DNA from: an uncultured Clostridia bacterium
GTDB taxonomy: Bacteria; Bacillota; Clostridia; Oscillospirales; Oscillospiraceae
Length of the DNA: 59,413 bases
Reading direction: 5' to 3'
NCBI GenBank assembly: GCA_930990965.1
Contig: CAKNRQ010000007.1
Coordinates: 1-59,413 of the forward strand
Below, piece by piece: positions 41,867 to 49,938 of this stretch; positions within the stretch are counted from its first letter, which is position 1; the number at the start of each line of letters is the position of its first letter. The notes beneath the pieces are model-generated. The model made no database searches. It saw only the letters and a list, made by a program, of their open reading frames with translations, and was not told where the DNA came from. Made by a program: the position numbers and the translations under genes.

Positions 41867-42424
41867 TCACTTGAGCCCGGCGCCGTCGTGGAAGGCGCTG
41901 CCCACTTTTTCGCCCATAACGAAGTACTCGTTGCGCACGCCGTCGTAGCTTATGGGCGCTATTTTACCCATTTCAGGCTTCCCGTCCGGCGCGAGCACGG
42001 ACTCGTCCGCGCTGACGTTGACTACGCGCCCGATGACATTGCCGTCATCGGTGAACTTTGCAAGCTCGCACTCAAGAGCGACGGGCAGTTCGGCTATAAC
42101 GGGCGCGTCTACGAAGGCGCTCTTTACGGCGGTAAGTCCGGCTTTGCCCAGCTTGTCCGGCTCGTCGTGCGCGGATACGAGGCCGAGGTAGTCGGCCTCG
42201 CGCAGGTGCGCCCGGTCCGCGAAGCTCACTGTGAACGCGCCGCGCTCTTTGATGTTGCCGTAGGTTTTGTGTCCGGCGCTCAGGCACAGCTCGACCATGT
42301 CCGCGCCGTACAGGCCGCCCCAGGCGGCGGTCATGGCGTCAGGCTTGCCGTCAGCGCCGTAGGTGCCGATAACCAGCACGGGCATGGGATAAAACCAGGG
42401 TTTGGAACCAAAGTCTTTACGCAT
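41867..42424 (-). CDS. flavin reductase family protein
   Basis: A 185-residue FMN-binding split-barrel protein. The pattern P-M-P-V-L-V-I-G-T-Y-G-A-D-G-K-P-D-A-M-T-A-A-W near the N-terminus and the S-A-G-H-K-T-Y-G-N-I-K-E-R-G-A-F-T-V-S-F segment mark the flavin-reductase-like family. It probably binds FMN and passes electrons from NAD(P)H to a partner. It starts 14 bases after the DUF362 gene behind AAAGGAGC and belongs to the long operon with flavodoxin and two aldo/keto reductases. Confidence 0.9.
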   Translation of the reverse strand: MRKDFGSKPWFYPMPVLVIGTYGADGKPDAMTAAWGGLYGADMVELCLSAGHKTYGNIKERGAFTVSFADRAHLREADYLGLVSAHDEPDKLGKAGLTAVKSAFVDAPVIAELPVALECELAKFTDDGNVIGRVVNVSADESVLAPDGKPEMGKIAPISYDGVRNEYFVMGEKVGSAFHDGAGLK

Positions 42425-42438
42425 TTTATTTGCTCCTT

Positions 42439-43338
42439 TCAGTCTACATTCACAAGTTCATACTCGCGGCTGCCAAAGCCGAGGTCTGCCGCGGCCTCGA
42501 TGGTGTGGATGCCGTTGCGGGAGTTCACCCGCTCCATAAAGTGCTCTTTTCCTGGATCGTCGGAGTTCATGACGAGGTCGATGCAGGCCTGGTCAATGGC
42601 CACAGGGTCAGTGGAAGCGAGAATGCCGATGTCTGCCATGCAGGGGGCTTCGGCGTCGGAGCAGCAATCGCAGTCGACAGAGAGGTTCTTCATGACGTTG
42701 ATGAAGGCAATCCTGCCCTCGAAATGCTTGCACACGCTCTCGGCGGCGTCAGCCATTGCCTCTGGGAACACGACGTTGCTGGCATGTACGTCCCAGGCTT
42801 CATAGTGGTCGGCGCTTTTGCCGCCAGAGTGGATGAGCGACTTGCCCGCTCTGGAAGCGCATCCGATGGACAGCTGCTTCAGCGCCCCGCCGTAGCCGCC
42901 CATTGGATGACCCTTGAAGTGGGCAAGAACCAGCATACTGTCATAGTTGAGCATGTCTTTGCCGACGTAGTTCTTCTTGAGTATCTTGCCGTTTGGTATG
43001 TCGAGTTCCGCGTCCAGGCCCTCGGCGTCCATCAAATCCACGTCGAAGTATTTATTCCAGCCATGCTCCTCAATGAGCTTGAGGTGGCTTTCCGTGTTGT
43101 CACGCACGCCGTTGTGGTACTTGTCGCCATAGGCGGTATTGCACTCCACAATGTTGCCGTTGACCTTTTCGACCATCGGCTTCCAGAACTCTGGCCGCAT
43201 GAAATACTGGTTTCCCTTTTCACCCGAGTGGACCTTAACAGCCACCTTGCCGGGTAATTCCACACCGAGGGCGTCATACACCTTTACAACCGCTTCCGGC
43301 GCTATCTCTCGTGTAAAATACACCTTGGACTTTTCCAT
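42439..43338 (-). CDS. DUF362 domain protein
   Basis: A 299-residue protein of the DUF362 family. It shows V-Y-F-T-R-E-I near the start, a K-V-H-S-G-E-K-G-N segment, H-F-K-G-H-P-M-G-G-Y-G-G-A-L-K-Q-L-S-I-G near residue 140 and a D-C-D-C-C-S-D cluster near 223. The family's ferredoxin-like C-terminal Cys motif is reduced to this cluster, so metal or Fe-S binding is uncertain. Such proteins often neighbour ferredoxins and flavoproteins. AAAGGAGC precedes the ATG. It belongs to the operon from 47065 to 40837. Confidence 0.88.
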   Translation of the reverse strand: MEKSKVYFTREIAPEAVVKVYDALGVELPGKVAVKVHSGEKGNQYFMRPEFWKPMVEKVNGNIVECNTAYGDKYHNGVRDNTESHLKLIEEHGWNKYFDVDLMDAEGLDAELDIPNGKILKKNYVGKDMLNYDSMLVLAHFKGHPMGGYGGALKQLSIGCASRAGKSLIHSGGKSADHYEAWDVHASNVVFPEAMADAAESVCKHFEGRIAFINVMKNLSVDCDCCSDAEAPCMADIGILASTDPVAIDQACIDLVMNSDDPGKEHFMERVNSRNGIHTIEAAADLGFGSREYELVNVD

Positions 43339-43362
43339 GAATAACGCTCCTTTGCGAAAAGA

Positions 43363-44208
43363 TTATTTCTGCCTGTCAACGTCGGGTACCATAGCCGCGT
43401 AGCCCGCCAGCTTTTCCGGCGTGCTCTCATAATAGCGCTTGCCGGAGTCGAGCGCGGCTATCTCGGCCATCTCACCCGCACTGAGGGCGAAGTCAAAGAT
43501 ATCGGCGTTGGCGGCGATGTGCGCCGGGTTGCGTGAGCCGGGGATGACTATGTCGCCCGCCTGGATGTGCCAGCGCAGGATAATCTGCGCATTGCTCTTG
43601 CCGTACTTCCCGGCCAGCCTGGTGAACACTGGCTCGTTTATAAGTGCCTTGTCGCCGTGGCCCAGCGGGTACCAGGCCTGGATGTGCATATCTTCGAGGT
43701 TGAGGAAACGCTTGAGCTCTTTTTCCTGGTTGTAAGGGTGAACCTCGGTTTGCAGTATGGCCGGCTTGACTTCACAGATGGACAGTATCTCAAGTATCTG
43801 TTCGCTCGTCATGTTGCTCAAGCCGATAGCCCGAACTTTACCTGCGTTATACGCGGCCTCCATCTGCCTGTAGCCCTCGATGTAGTTGCCTGCGGGCTGG
43901 TGGATGAGCAGCAGGTCAATATAGTCCGTGCCGAGGCGCTCGAGCGTCTTGTCCACGGCGTCCGGCTGCTCGTAGAAGCTGGGCCAGAGCTTGGTTTCAA
44001 GGAAGATGTCCTCGCGCCTGAGGCCGGAGCGGGCCATTGCGCGGCCCACGGCTTTCTCGTTCAGGTAGGCATTTGCCGTGTCAACCAGGCTTATGCCGCT
44101 TGTGAGCGCGCTGTACACGCTCTCCTCGGCCTCGTCGGGGCTCATCAGGAAAGTACCCGCGCCGAGCATCGGCATCTTGACGCCGTTATTCAAAGTCACG
44201 TATTCCAT
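43363..44208 (-). CDS. aldo/keto reductase (3)
   Basis: A 281-residue AKR with a full tetrad: Asp43, Tyr48, Lys73 and His103 (DTANAYLNE, ETKLW, LIHQ). The cofactor segment I-V-I-P-G-S-R-N-P-A-H-I resembles that of reductase 2 at 37881. I start at the ATG at 44208 with AAGGAT upstream; a TTG six codons earlier lacks a spaced site. It follows reductase 4 by 27 bases. Together with the flavodoxin gene upstream this mirrors the EFR1-AKR-AKR arrangement on the other strand. Confidence 0.93.
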   Translation of the reverse strand: MEYVTLNNGVKMPMLGAGTFLMSPDEAEESVYSALTSGISLVDTANAYLNEKAVGRAMARSGLRREDIFLETKLWPSFYEQPDAVDKTLERLGTDYIDLLLIHQPAGNYIEGYRQMEAAYNAGKVRAIGLSNMTSEQILEILSICEVKPAILQTEVHPYNQEKELKRFLNLEDMHIQAWYPLGHGDKALINEPVFTRLAGKYGKSNAQIILRWHIQAGDIVIPGSRNPAHIAANADIFDFALSAGEMAEIAALDSGKRYYESTPEKLAGYAAMVPDVDRQK

Positions 44209-44235
44209 AAACGCATATCCTTTCAAACTTATAAC

Positions 44236-45234
44236 TTATTTCTTCAGCGCGGTGCCGCCGAACACGGCAGACATATCCATGTTGTCGAGCGCTTTGTCTA
44301 TCGCGGAGACCTCATCCAAAGTGAGGTTTACATCAGCAGCGGCGAGGTTTTCGCGCATGCGTTCCAGCTTGCGGGAACCGGGGATGGGCACAATGTGCTC
44401 CGCACGATCTATCATCCACGCGAGCGAGATCTGCGCGGGCGTGGCGTTGTGGCTTGCGGCGGTGTCACGCAACAGCTCGAGCAGCGCGCCATTTTTCTCC
44501 ACGGCTTCATCGGTAAACTGCGGCATGGAGGCGCGGTAGTCGGTCTTGGCGTCAAAGCGCTCGCCCTTGCCGTAAGCGCCGGTGAGGAAGCCATTTGCCA
44601 TGGGCGAGAAGGCCACAAAGCCGATGCCCAGCTCCTTCAAAGTCGGGAAAAGCGCGGAGTGCTGGCGGACCATCATGGAGTAACGGTTCTCAACAGCGGT
44701 CACCGGGCATACAGCGTGCGCACGGCGCAGGTACTCTTCATTTGCCTCATTTATGCCCCAGTGGGTTATTTTACCCTCTTTTATCAGGTCGCTCATTACC
44801 TGGGCCACCGCCTCTGTCTCCACGCCCGGGTCTATGCGGTGCTGGAAGTAGAGGTCGATGTGGTCAGTCTGAAGGCGTTTCAGGCTGCCTTCGACGCTCC
44901 TTCGTATCGTCTCCGGGCGGGAATCGGGTATGAGCGGATAGGGGACAACGCCGCTCTCTATGTCAAAGCGCAGTCCGAACTTGCTGGCGATGACCACGTC
45001 GGAGCGCACCTCACGCAGCGCCTCGCCGACTATGCGCTCGTTGACATGCGGGTCGCCGGCGGTGCCGTAGACCTCGGCGGTGTCAAAGAAACGGTAACCC
45101 ATGTCGTAGGCTTCGCGGATGAGCTTCGCCGCCTCGTGTTCATCGGTCGCCGGGCCGTAAGCGTGGGAGAATCCCATGCAGCCCAGGCCAACGGCGCCGA
45201 CAGTAAGGTCTTTTCCAAGTGTGATAGTTTTCAT
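44236..45234 (-). CDS. aldo/keto reductase (4)
   Basis: A 332-residue AKR of the longer YhdN/IolS-like branch. Catalytic residues are Asp51, Tyr56, Lys85 and His132 (DTAEVYG, ASKFG, YFQHR). The cofactor loop is I-V-P-I-P-G-S-R-K-L-E-R-M near the end. The N-terminus G-A-V-G-L-G-C-M-G-F-S-H-A-Y-G is typical of enzymes that reduce aldehydes, ketones or steroid-like substrates. A G-G-A-T-G-G-A stretch precedes the ATG. It is third in the operon, after the flavodoxin gene. Confidence 0.93.
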   Translation of the reverse strand: MKTITLGKDLTVGAVGLGCMGFSHAYGPATDEHEAAKLIREAYDMGYRFFDTAEVYGTAGDPHVNERIVGEALREVRSDVVIASKFGLRFDIESGVVPYPLIPDSRPETIRRSVEGSLKRLQTDHIDLYFQHRIDPGVETEAVAQVMSDLIKEGKITHWGINEANEEYLRRAHAVCPVTAVENRYSMMVRQHSALFPTLKELGIGFVAFSPMANGFLTGAYGKGERFDAKTDYRASMPQFTDEAVEKNGALLELLRDTAASHNATPAQISLAWMIDRAEHIVPIPGSRKLERMRENLAAADVNLTLDEVSAIDKALDNMDMSAVFGGTALKK

Positions 45235-45252
45235 TTTCCGTACTCCATCCCA

Positions 45253-45990
45253 TTACAGGCCCAGGCTGGCTATCCACTCAGAGACGTCGCTCTCGCTCGC
45301 GCTGGAGCGGAAACGCATGCCCTCGAGCCAGTTACCGGTGCCGGCGACCTGAGCAAGCAGCGTGCCGCTGTCGCCGAGACCGGAGCTGGAGCTGGTGCAG
45401 AAGGGTATCACGGTCTTGCCGCTGAAGTCGTTTGCGGCCACAAAGCTGCTCACGGGCCAGGCGGCTATGCCCCACCAGATCGGGTAGCCGATGAACACGG
45501 TATCGTAGCTGTCCCAGTTGGGGACCGATGTGCTGACCAGTTCTATATTGCGCAGGCTCTCGTCCTCGTACTCCTGCACGACGCGGCTCGACTCATCCGT
45601 CCAGTTGAGGTCGTCGCTCGTATACGGCTGCGCGGGCTCTATTACAAACACGTCCGCGCCGGTGATGTCGGCTATATATCCTGCAATGGCTTCGGTGTGG
45701 CCCGTTGCGGAGAAGTAGACGACGAGGGTGTTGCCGCCCTCACCGGACGGATCACCGACAGCGCCGCTCTCAGGCGCCTCAGTGGGCGCGGTGGAAGGCC
45801 CGGCAGCCGGTGCATCGCTGGGCTCGGCGCTGGGTTCACTGCTTGGTTCCGCGCTGGGCTCGGAACTCGGTTCAGACGTGGGCTCCGCAGTGGGTACCGG
45901 GGTGGCAGTTACAGTGACCGTCTCCGTGCCGCAGGCCGCGAGCGCGAAGACCATCACGAGGGCAAGAAGCAGTGCTGTAAGTTTTTTCAT
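45253..45990 (-). CDS. flavodoxin-like lipoprotein
   Basis: A 245-residue exported flavoprotein. It starts M-K-K-L-T-A-L-L-L-A-L-V-M-V-F-A-L-A-A-C, a lipoprotein signal with Cys20. A low-complexity linker of S-E-P-S-A-E-P-type repeats (about 33-75) leads to a flavodoxin domain whose FMN phosphate loop is Y-F-S-A-T-G-H-T-E-A near residue 90 and whose ring-binding loop is G-Y-P-I-W-W-G. Being outside the membrane, it must get electrons from a membrane donor or act on external substrates. AGGAGG precedes the ATG at 45990; the longer frame is unsupported. It is second in the operon behind a lipoprotein hydrolase. Confidence 0.92.
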   Translation of the reverse strand: MKKLTALLLALVMVFALAACGTETVTVTATPVPTAEPTSEPSSEPSAEPSSEPSAEPSDAPAAGPSTAPTEAPESGAVGDPSGEGGNTLVVYFSATGHTEAIAGYIADITGADVFVIEPAQPYTSDDLNWTDESSRVVQEYEDESLRNIELVSTSVPNWDSYDTVFIGYPIWWGIAAWPVSSFVAANDFSGKTVIPFCTSSSSGLGDSGTLLAQVAGTGNWLEGMRFRSSASESDVSEWIASLGL

Positions 45991-46078
45991 TGTAATTCCT
46001 CCTGAGTCAGTATCATCATGCGCCGCAAAGGCGCAATGGCTATCAAATATAGTGTTAACATGACGCATTCCAGCCGCG

Positions 46079-47065
46079 CTACATCTGCGCTTCCCAGAAC
46101 GCTACGGCTTCATCCAGCCATCCCTCTGCGACCGTACCGTTGCCGATACCGAAGCCGTGGCCGAGACCGGGATAGCAGTGGAACTCGGTTGGGATGCCCA
46201 GCGCGTCCAGATTCTGCACGCGCCTCTGCATAACCTGCCAGTTGGCTATCCAATCGCTGTCGCCGACGCAGACGAAGGTCGGCGGGTCGCTGGGCGTATA
46301 GTCGCTGTGGCCGGTGTACTGCATGACGACCGTACCCGGCCGCGGCAGATCGTCCCCGCCGAAGGCCGCCGGGCCATAGGAGCCGAGCCACGCCGCCATC
46401 CTCGCGCCCGCGCTGCCGCCCCAGAGCGAGTAGCAGTCAGTGCTCACACCAAGTTCGTCAGCATTGGCGAAGATAAAGCTGATGGCCCGGGCAAGGTCCT
46501 CGCAGGCGGTCTGCGCACCCGGCCGGTATATGAGCGCGAAGGCATTGTAGCCGCGTTTGCTCAGTTCAAGCGCGTGCGGGAAGCTGTCCTGCATCGCCCC
46601 GACATAGGCAAAGGCCCCGCCCGCGTTGCAAACGGCGAAGGGCGCGCCTTCTTCACCACGGAAGAAAAAGAGGCCCGTGTCCTCTTTGGCCGGGTCGGCG
46701 GTCTTTTCTTCGTCGCTGTAGATGTCATAGAACACCGTCTCACCCGCGGCGGCCCGCTCGCGCAGCGTGTTCACTATCTCCGCGGTCTCATCGGGGTCTA
46801 TATGGCTGTACCAGGTGAGGCCCAGCGAGCCGAGCGTGTCACCACTCATATACCCGCGCTCTACAGGGAAGAGCAGCCGCCCGTAGTCCCCGAATACCGG
46901 GTCGTTTGCAACGGCGTCTATACGCGATTCGGCGGTGTATGGACCGTCTTGAGTATTCGCCGTGGGCATTGTACCGCCTCCTTCATTTTCAGCAGCGCCA
47001 CAGGCTGTGAGCGTCAATATCAGGCAGATGCCGAGTGCTGTAGCCGCCAGTGCCTTTATCTCCAT
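46079..47065 (-). CDS. alpha/beta-hydrolase lipoprotein
   Basis: A 328-residue exported esterase-like enzyme. The signal peptide ends in L-T-A-C near residue 23. The hydrolase domain has the nucleophile motif W-G-G-S-A-G-A, an oxyanion-region segment N-A-G-G-A-F-A-Y-V-G and a C-terminal G-L-G-H-G-F histidine. It resembles the second domain of the double hydrolase at 38921. The start is the ATG at 47065 behind AGAGGTGAAA. It is first in an eight-gene operon driven by the LysR-box promoter at 47091-47143, and its stop is followed after about 90 bases by the flavodoxin gene. Confidence 0.87.
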   Translation of the reverse strand: MEIKALAATALGICLILTLTACGAAENEGGGTMPTANTQDGPYTAESRIDAVANDPVFGDYGRLLFPVERGYMSGDTLGSLGLTWYSHIDPDETAEIVNTLRERAAAGETVFYDIYSDEEKTADPAKEDTGLFFFRGEEGAPFAVCNAGGAFAYVGAMQDSFPHALELSKRGYNAFALIYRPGAQTACEDLARAISFIFANADELGVSTDCYSLWGGSAGARMAAWLGSYGPAAFGGDDLPRPGTVVMQYTGHSDYTPSDPPTFVCVGDSDWIANWQVMQRRVQNLDALGIPTEFHCYPGLGHGFGIGNGTVAEGWLDEAVAFWEAQM

Positions 47066-47090
47066 GGGTTTCACCTCTTCCGACGGTGAC

Positions 47091-47143
47091 ATTGTAAAAC
47101 CTGAAAGTCAAAAAGTACAATGCCGATTGCTGCATCTGCTATA
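47091..47143 (-). promoter_or_regulatory. LysR-box promoter 2 (hydrolase-flavodoxin-AKR operon)
   Basis: Minus strand: a 28-bp block at 47143-47116 ending in -35 TTGTAC (47121-47116), then a 19-base spacer and TACAAT (47096-47091). The block aligns without gaps to those at 36149 and 48603; ATA at its start, an internal AT and CGGCATTGTAC at its end are invariant. Confidence 0.78.
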
Positions 47144-47161
47144 ACTTCGACGTATATCAAA

Positions 47162-47188
47162 GCGTCACACAGCTCAGCTGTGTGACGC
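47162..47188 (-). terminator. terminator overlapping the 3' end of the MATE gene
   Basis: GCGTCACACAGCT / AGCTGTGTGACGC, a 13-bp perfect stem with a one-base centre, followed by TTTGATA on the minus strand. The last five codons and the stop codon of the MATE gene lie in one arm. Confidence 0.75.
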
Positions 47189-48532
47189 AGGTTGCGGAAG
47201 GTGGTGGAGTGTGTAAAAGTATATGCCAAAGGTGATAGGCAGCATCAGTGCTTCTATAATGGGCTGTGCCCATATCAGGCCGTTCAAGCCGACTGCAGCA
47301 TCCATTATAAGCATGGCCGGGATATAGAGTATGCCCTGTCGGCAAAGGGTTATAAGTGCAGACTGCATTCCCTTACCCATGGCCTGGAGAGCGTAACTGG
47401 TCATAAAGTTCATGGCCGTCAGCGGAACGCTCAGGCAGGCTACGCGCAGGAAACCCGCGCCCATCGTGCTTGTCTCTATGTCAGGTATGAATCTGTGCAC
47501 TATGGGTGACGCAAAGGCGAAGAACACCGCAACGAAGCAGGCCGAAACTACAAGCGACACCTTCCAGGAGAAGGACGCCACACCGCGCATACGCTTGTAA
47601 TTGCCCGAGGCGTAGTTGTAGCCGATAAGCGGCATAAAGCCCTGGCACAGACCCATTGAGACGTTCAGCGGGAATTGGTCTATGCGCTTCACAATGCCGT
47701 AGGCCGCCTCGGCAACGGTGCCATAGGCGCTCGCGAGGTTCATCATTACCATCGTCGCCGCGTTGCCCAGCGCCGTGGAGATAGCGCTGGCTATGCCGAC
47801 GGAGAAAATCTTGCCCGTGAAGCGGAAGGTGAAGTACCTCGGCCGGAAGGACATGAAAGTGCGGCCCTTCAGCCTTATATAAACTACCGCGAAGAAGCCG
47901 ACGCTGGCAAGGTTGGAAAAGGCCGTAGCTACGGCCGCGCCCGCCGCGTCCATGTGCAGGGGGAAAATGAGGATGGGGTCGAGGATGACGTTGAGTATAC
48001 CGCCGAACATCATGCCTATGCTTGCCTCACGCGCGTGGCCCTCGCTGCGGAGCAGGTTGCCGAGCGAGAGGCTGACCATAGTAGGCAGGCCGCCAAGGAC
48101 CACGACCCAGTTGAGGTAGGTCTCCGCGTACACTATGTTCTCGTCCAGCGCACCCAGGAAGCGCAGCACCGGCTCACGGAAAATATAAGTGAGCACTGAG
48201 AAGAGCAGGGTGGCGGCAATGCCGCCCCAGAGCGCGAAGGATGAGACGTATTTGACGTCGTTTTCATCTTTTGAACCGAGCATGCGGGATATCAGGCTGC
48301 CGCCGCCCAGGCCGAAGAGGTTGCCCAATGCTGTAAGTAAGTTAAAATAGGGACTCACGAGCGAAACTCCTGCCGACATGGCCGGATTCGCCAACTGGCC
48401 TATGAAAAAAGTGTCGGCCAGGTTGTATATCATGGTGACGACCTGGCTGATAACCGTGGGCACCGCCAGTTTTGCCACCGCCCGTGGAATTGGCATCTCC
48501 TCAAATATGTAAGTTTCCGAGCTGTTATCCAT
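47174..48532 (-). CDS. MATE-family efflux transporter
   Basis: A 452-residue, 12-helix exporter of the MATE family, which uses Na+ or H+ to expel drugs or metabolites. The family features are clear: S-Q-V-V-T-M-I-Y-N-L-A-D-T-F-F-I-G-Q, then N-L-F-G-L-G-G-G-S-L-I-S-R-M-L-G, and the second-half repeat P-L-I-G-Y-N-Y-A-S-G-N-Y. The start is the ATG at 48532 behind AGAGGAAG; the frame extends to 48622 but runs through the LysR-box promoter. It is a single-gene unit in the same putative regulon as the reductase operons, so it may export their substrate or product. Confidence 0.94.
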   Translation of the reverse strand: MDNSSETYIFEEMPIPRAVAKLAVPTVISQVVTMIYNLADTFFIGQLANPAMSAGVSLVSPYFNLLTALGNLFGLGGGSLISRMLGSKDENDVKYVSSFALWGGIAATLLFSVLTYIFREPVLRFLGALDENIVYAETYLNWVVVLGGLPTMVSLSLGNLLRSEGHAREASIGMMFGGILNVILDPILIFPLHMDAAGAAVATAFSNLASVGFFAVVYIRLKGRTFMSFRPRYFTFRFTGKIFSVGIASAISTALGNAATMVMMNLASAYGTVAEAAYGIVKRIDQFPLNVSMGLCQGFMPLIGYNYASGNYKRMRGVASFSWKVSLVVSACFVAVFFAFASPIVHRFIPDIETSTMGAGFLRVACLSVPLTAMNFMTSYALQAMGKGMQSALITLCRQGILYIPAMLIMDAAVGLNGLIWAQPIIEALMLPITFGIYFYTLHHLPQPASHS

Positions 48533-48578
48533 ACAAATACACTTCCTCTTACGCTGTATCTCCCATTCGGGCGGCTGT

Positions 48579-48630
48579 ATTCTAGTCCAGACGGCACACA
48601 AAGTACAATGCCGTTTGGGCAATCCGCTAT
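48579..48630 (-). promoter_or_regulatory. LysR-box promoter 3 (MATE gene)
   Basis: Minus strand: the 28-bp block at 48630-48603 ending in -35 TTGTAC (48608-48603), an 18-base spacer and TAGAAT (48584-48579). It shares AAACGGCATTGTAC exactly with the copy at 36149 apart from one upstream base, and TTATAGC with the copy at 47116. Confidence 0.8.
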
Positions 48631-48661
48631 AAACTCAGTGCATACGCGGTGTCTGCAAGCA

Positions 48662-48691
48662 AAGTCTCCCGGCCTTTGAGCCGGGAGACTT
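48662..48691 (-). terminator. terminator after the iron alcohol dehydrogenase gene
   Basis: AAGTCTCCCGGC / GCCGGGAGACTT stem with a six-base loop, followed by TTGCTTGC on the minus strand. Confidence 0.82.
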
Positions 48692-48707
48692 CATAGTGGA
48701 AAGGGTA

Positions 48708-49907
48708 TCAGTAGCTGATCTCAACACCGTTCCATGCGTCCATGATGAGCTGCTTATACTCGTCAATGGTGGCCTTGCGCGGCGGCGCTCCGGCGCTCGA
48801 GCCGTGCTCGCTCTTGTCCTTGGAGGAGAGGGCCAGCTCTTCGAGGATCTCGTCGTTCATCTCCACGCCGAGCTCCTTGTAGCTCTTGGGCAGGCCGAGA
48901 TCGTCGCGCACACGCTGTATTGCGAGCACCAGGGCTTTGGCCTGATCGAGTTCGCTCTTGCCGCTCACGTCCAGGCCCATTGCGCGGGCCAGGTCGGCGA
49001 GCTTTTTGGTGCTGCCGTAGAGGTTGAAGTTGAGCACATGCGGAAGGGCGACGGCGAGGCCGGTGCCGTGGTGTACCTGGTGGAAGCGGCCGCCGACAGA
49101 ACGGGTGATGCAGTGGGCGTCGCCGGTACCGATGGTGGTGCAGGCCATGCAGCCGAGGCTGGTGGCCAGCAGGAGTGCGCCGGCGGCCTCAAGGTCGGTA
49201 TTGTCGTTGTAGAAGCGCACCAGGTTCTGGCTCATGAGCTCGAAGGCCTTTATGCTCAGGCTCTCGGTTATGGCGTTGGCCTTGGCGTTGATATAGCCCT
49301 CGACCGCGTGTGTGAGCGAGTCAAAGCCCACGGCGGGGATGAGATGCTGAGGCGTGCCGATAAGATTCTCGGGATAGATAATCGAGATATCCGGCGCGGC
49401 CTTGACGTCCAGGATCTGCGCCTTGGTGTGCTTCTCGCTGTCTACTATGGCCATGAAATAGGTGATGTCGGCGCCAGAACCGGCCGTAGTCGGGATGGCT
49501 ATGCAGGGCAGCGGCTGCTTGGGCACGGTGTTAACTCCGAAGTAGTCGCGGGTTTTGCCGCCGTTAGTGGCCAGCACGGCGCTGGTTTTGGCGGTATCCA
49601 GCGTGCTGCCGCCGCCGAAGCCTATGACCACGTCACAGTCGGTCTTCATGAGCTCGGCTGCCGCTGCATCAATGGAGATGTCGTCGGGGTTGAGCTCCGT
49701 TTTGTCGTAGACAACATATGGGAAACCTATCTCGTCCATGGTCTCGAGCAAGTACTTGAAGTGGTCCAGCTTGGCCAGGCCGGGGTCGGTGACGACGAAG
49801 GCCTTGTTCACCTTCAGCGTCTCTTTGGCAGACTTCAGGCTGTCGGCCAAGTGGTGTGTGAATATTATCCTGTTGGGGCACAGGTATTCAAACTCTCTAA
49901 TGCTCAT
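48708..49907 (-). CDS. iron-containing alcohol dehydrogenase
   Basis: A 399-residue group III dehydrogenase that interconverts alcohols and aldehydes or ketones with NAD(P). The nucleotide motif is G-F-G-G-G-S-T-L-D-T-A-K near residues 91-102. The metal ligands lie in G-F-D-S-L-T-H-A-V-E-G-Y and in F-H-Q-V-H-H-G-T-G-L-A-V-A-L-P-H, so the usual Asp and three His are present. The start is the ATG at 49907 behind AAAGG; the longer frame overlaps the upstream gene's end. It follows the enoate reductase gene by about 30 bases as one operon, which suggests sequential reduction of an enone and its carbonyl. Confidence 0.94.
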   Translation of the reverse strand: MSIREFEYLCPNRIIFTHHLADSLKSAKETLKVNKAFVVTDPGLAKLDHFKYLLETMDEIGFPYVVYDKTELNPDDISIDAAAAELMKTDCDVVIGFGGGSTLDTAKTSAVLATNGGKTRDYFGVNTVPKQPLPCIAIPTTAGSGADITYFMAIVDSEKHTKAQILDVKAAPDISIIYPENLIGTPQHLIPAVGFDSLTHAVEGYINAKANAITESLSIKAFELMSQNLVRFYNDNTDLEAAGALLLATSLGCMACTTIGTGDAHCITRSVGGRFHQVHHGTGLAVALPHVLNFNLYGSTKKLADLARAMGLDVSGKSELDQAKALVLAIQRVRDDLGLPKSYKELGVEMNDEILEELALSSKDKSEHGSSAGAPPRKATIDEYKQLIMDAWNGVEISY

Positions 49908-49938
49908 TATAAGCGCCTTTCTACTCAGCTCAGAGCTC

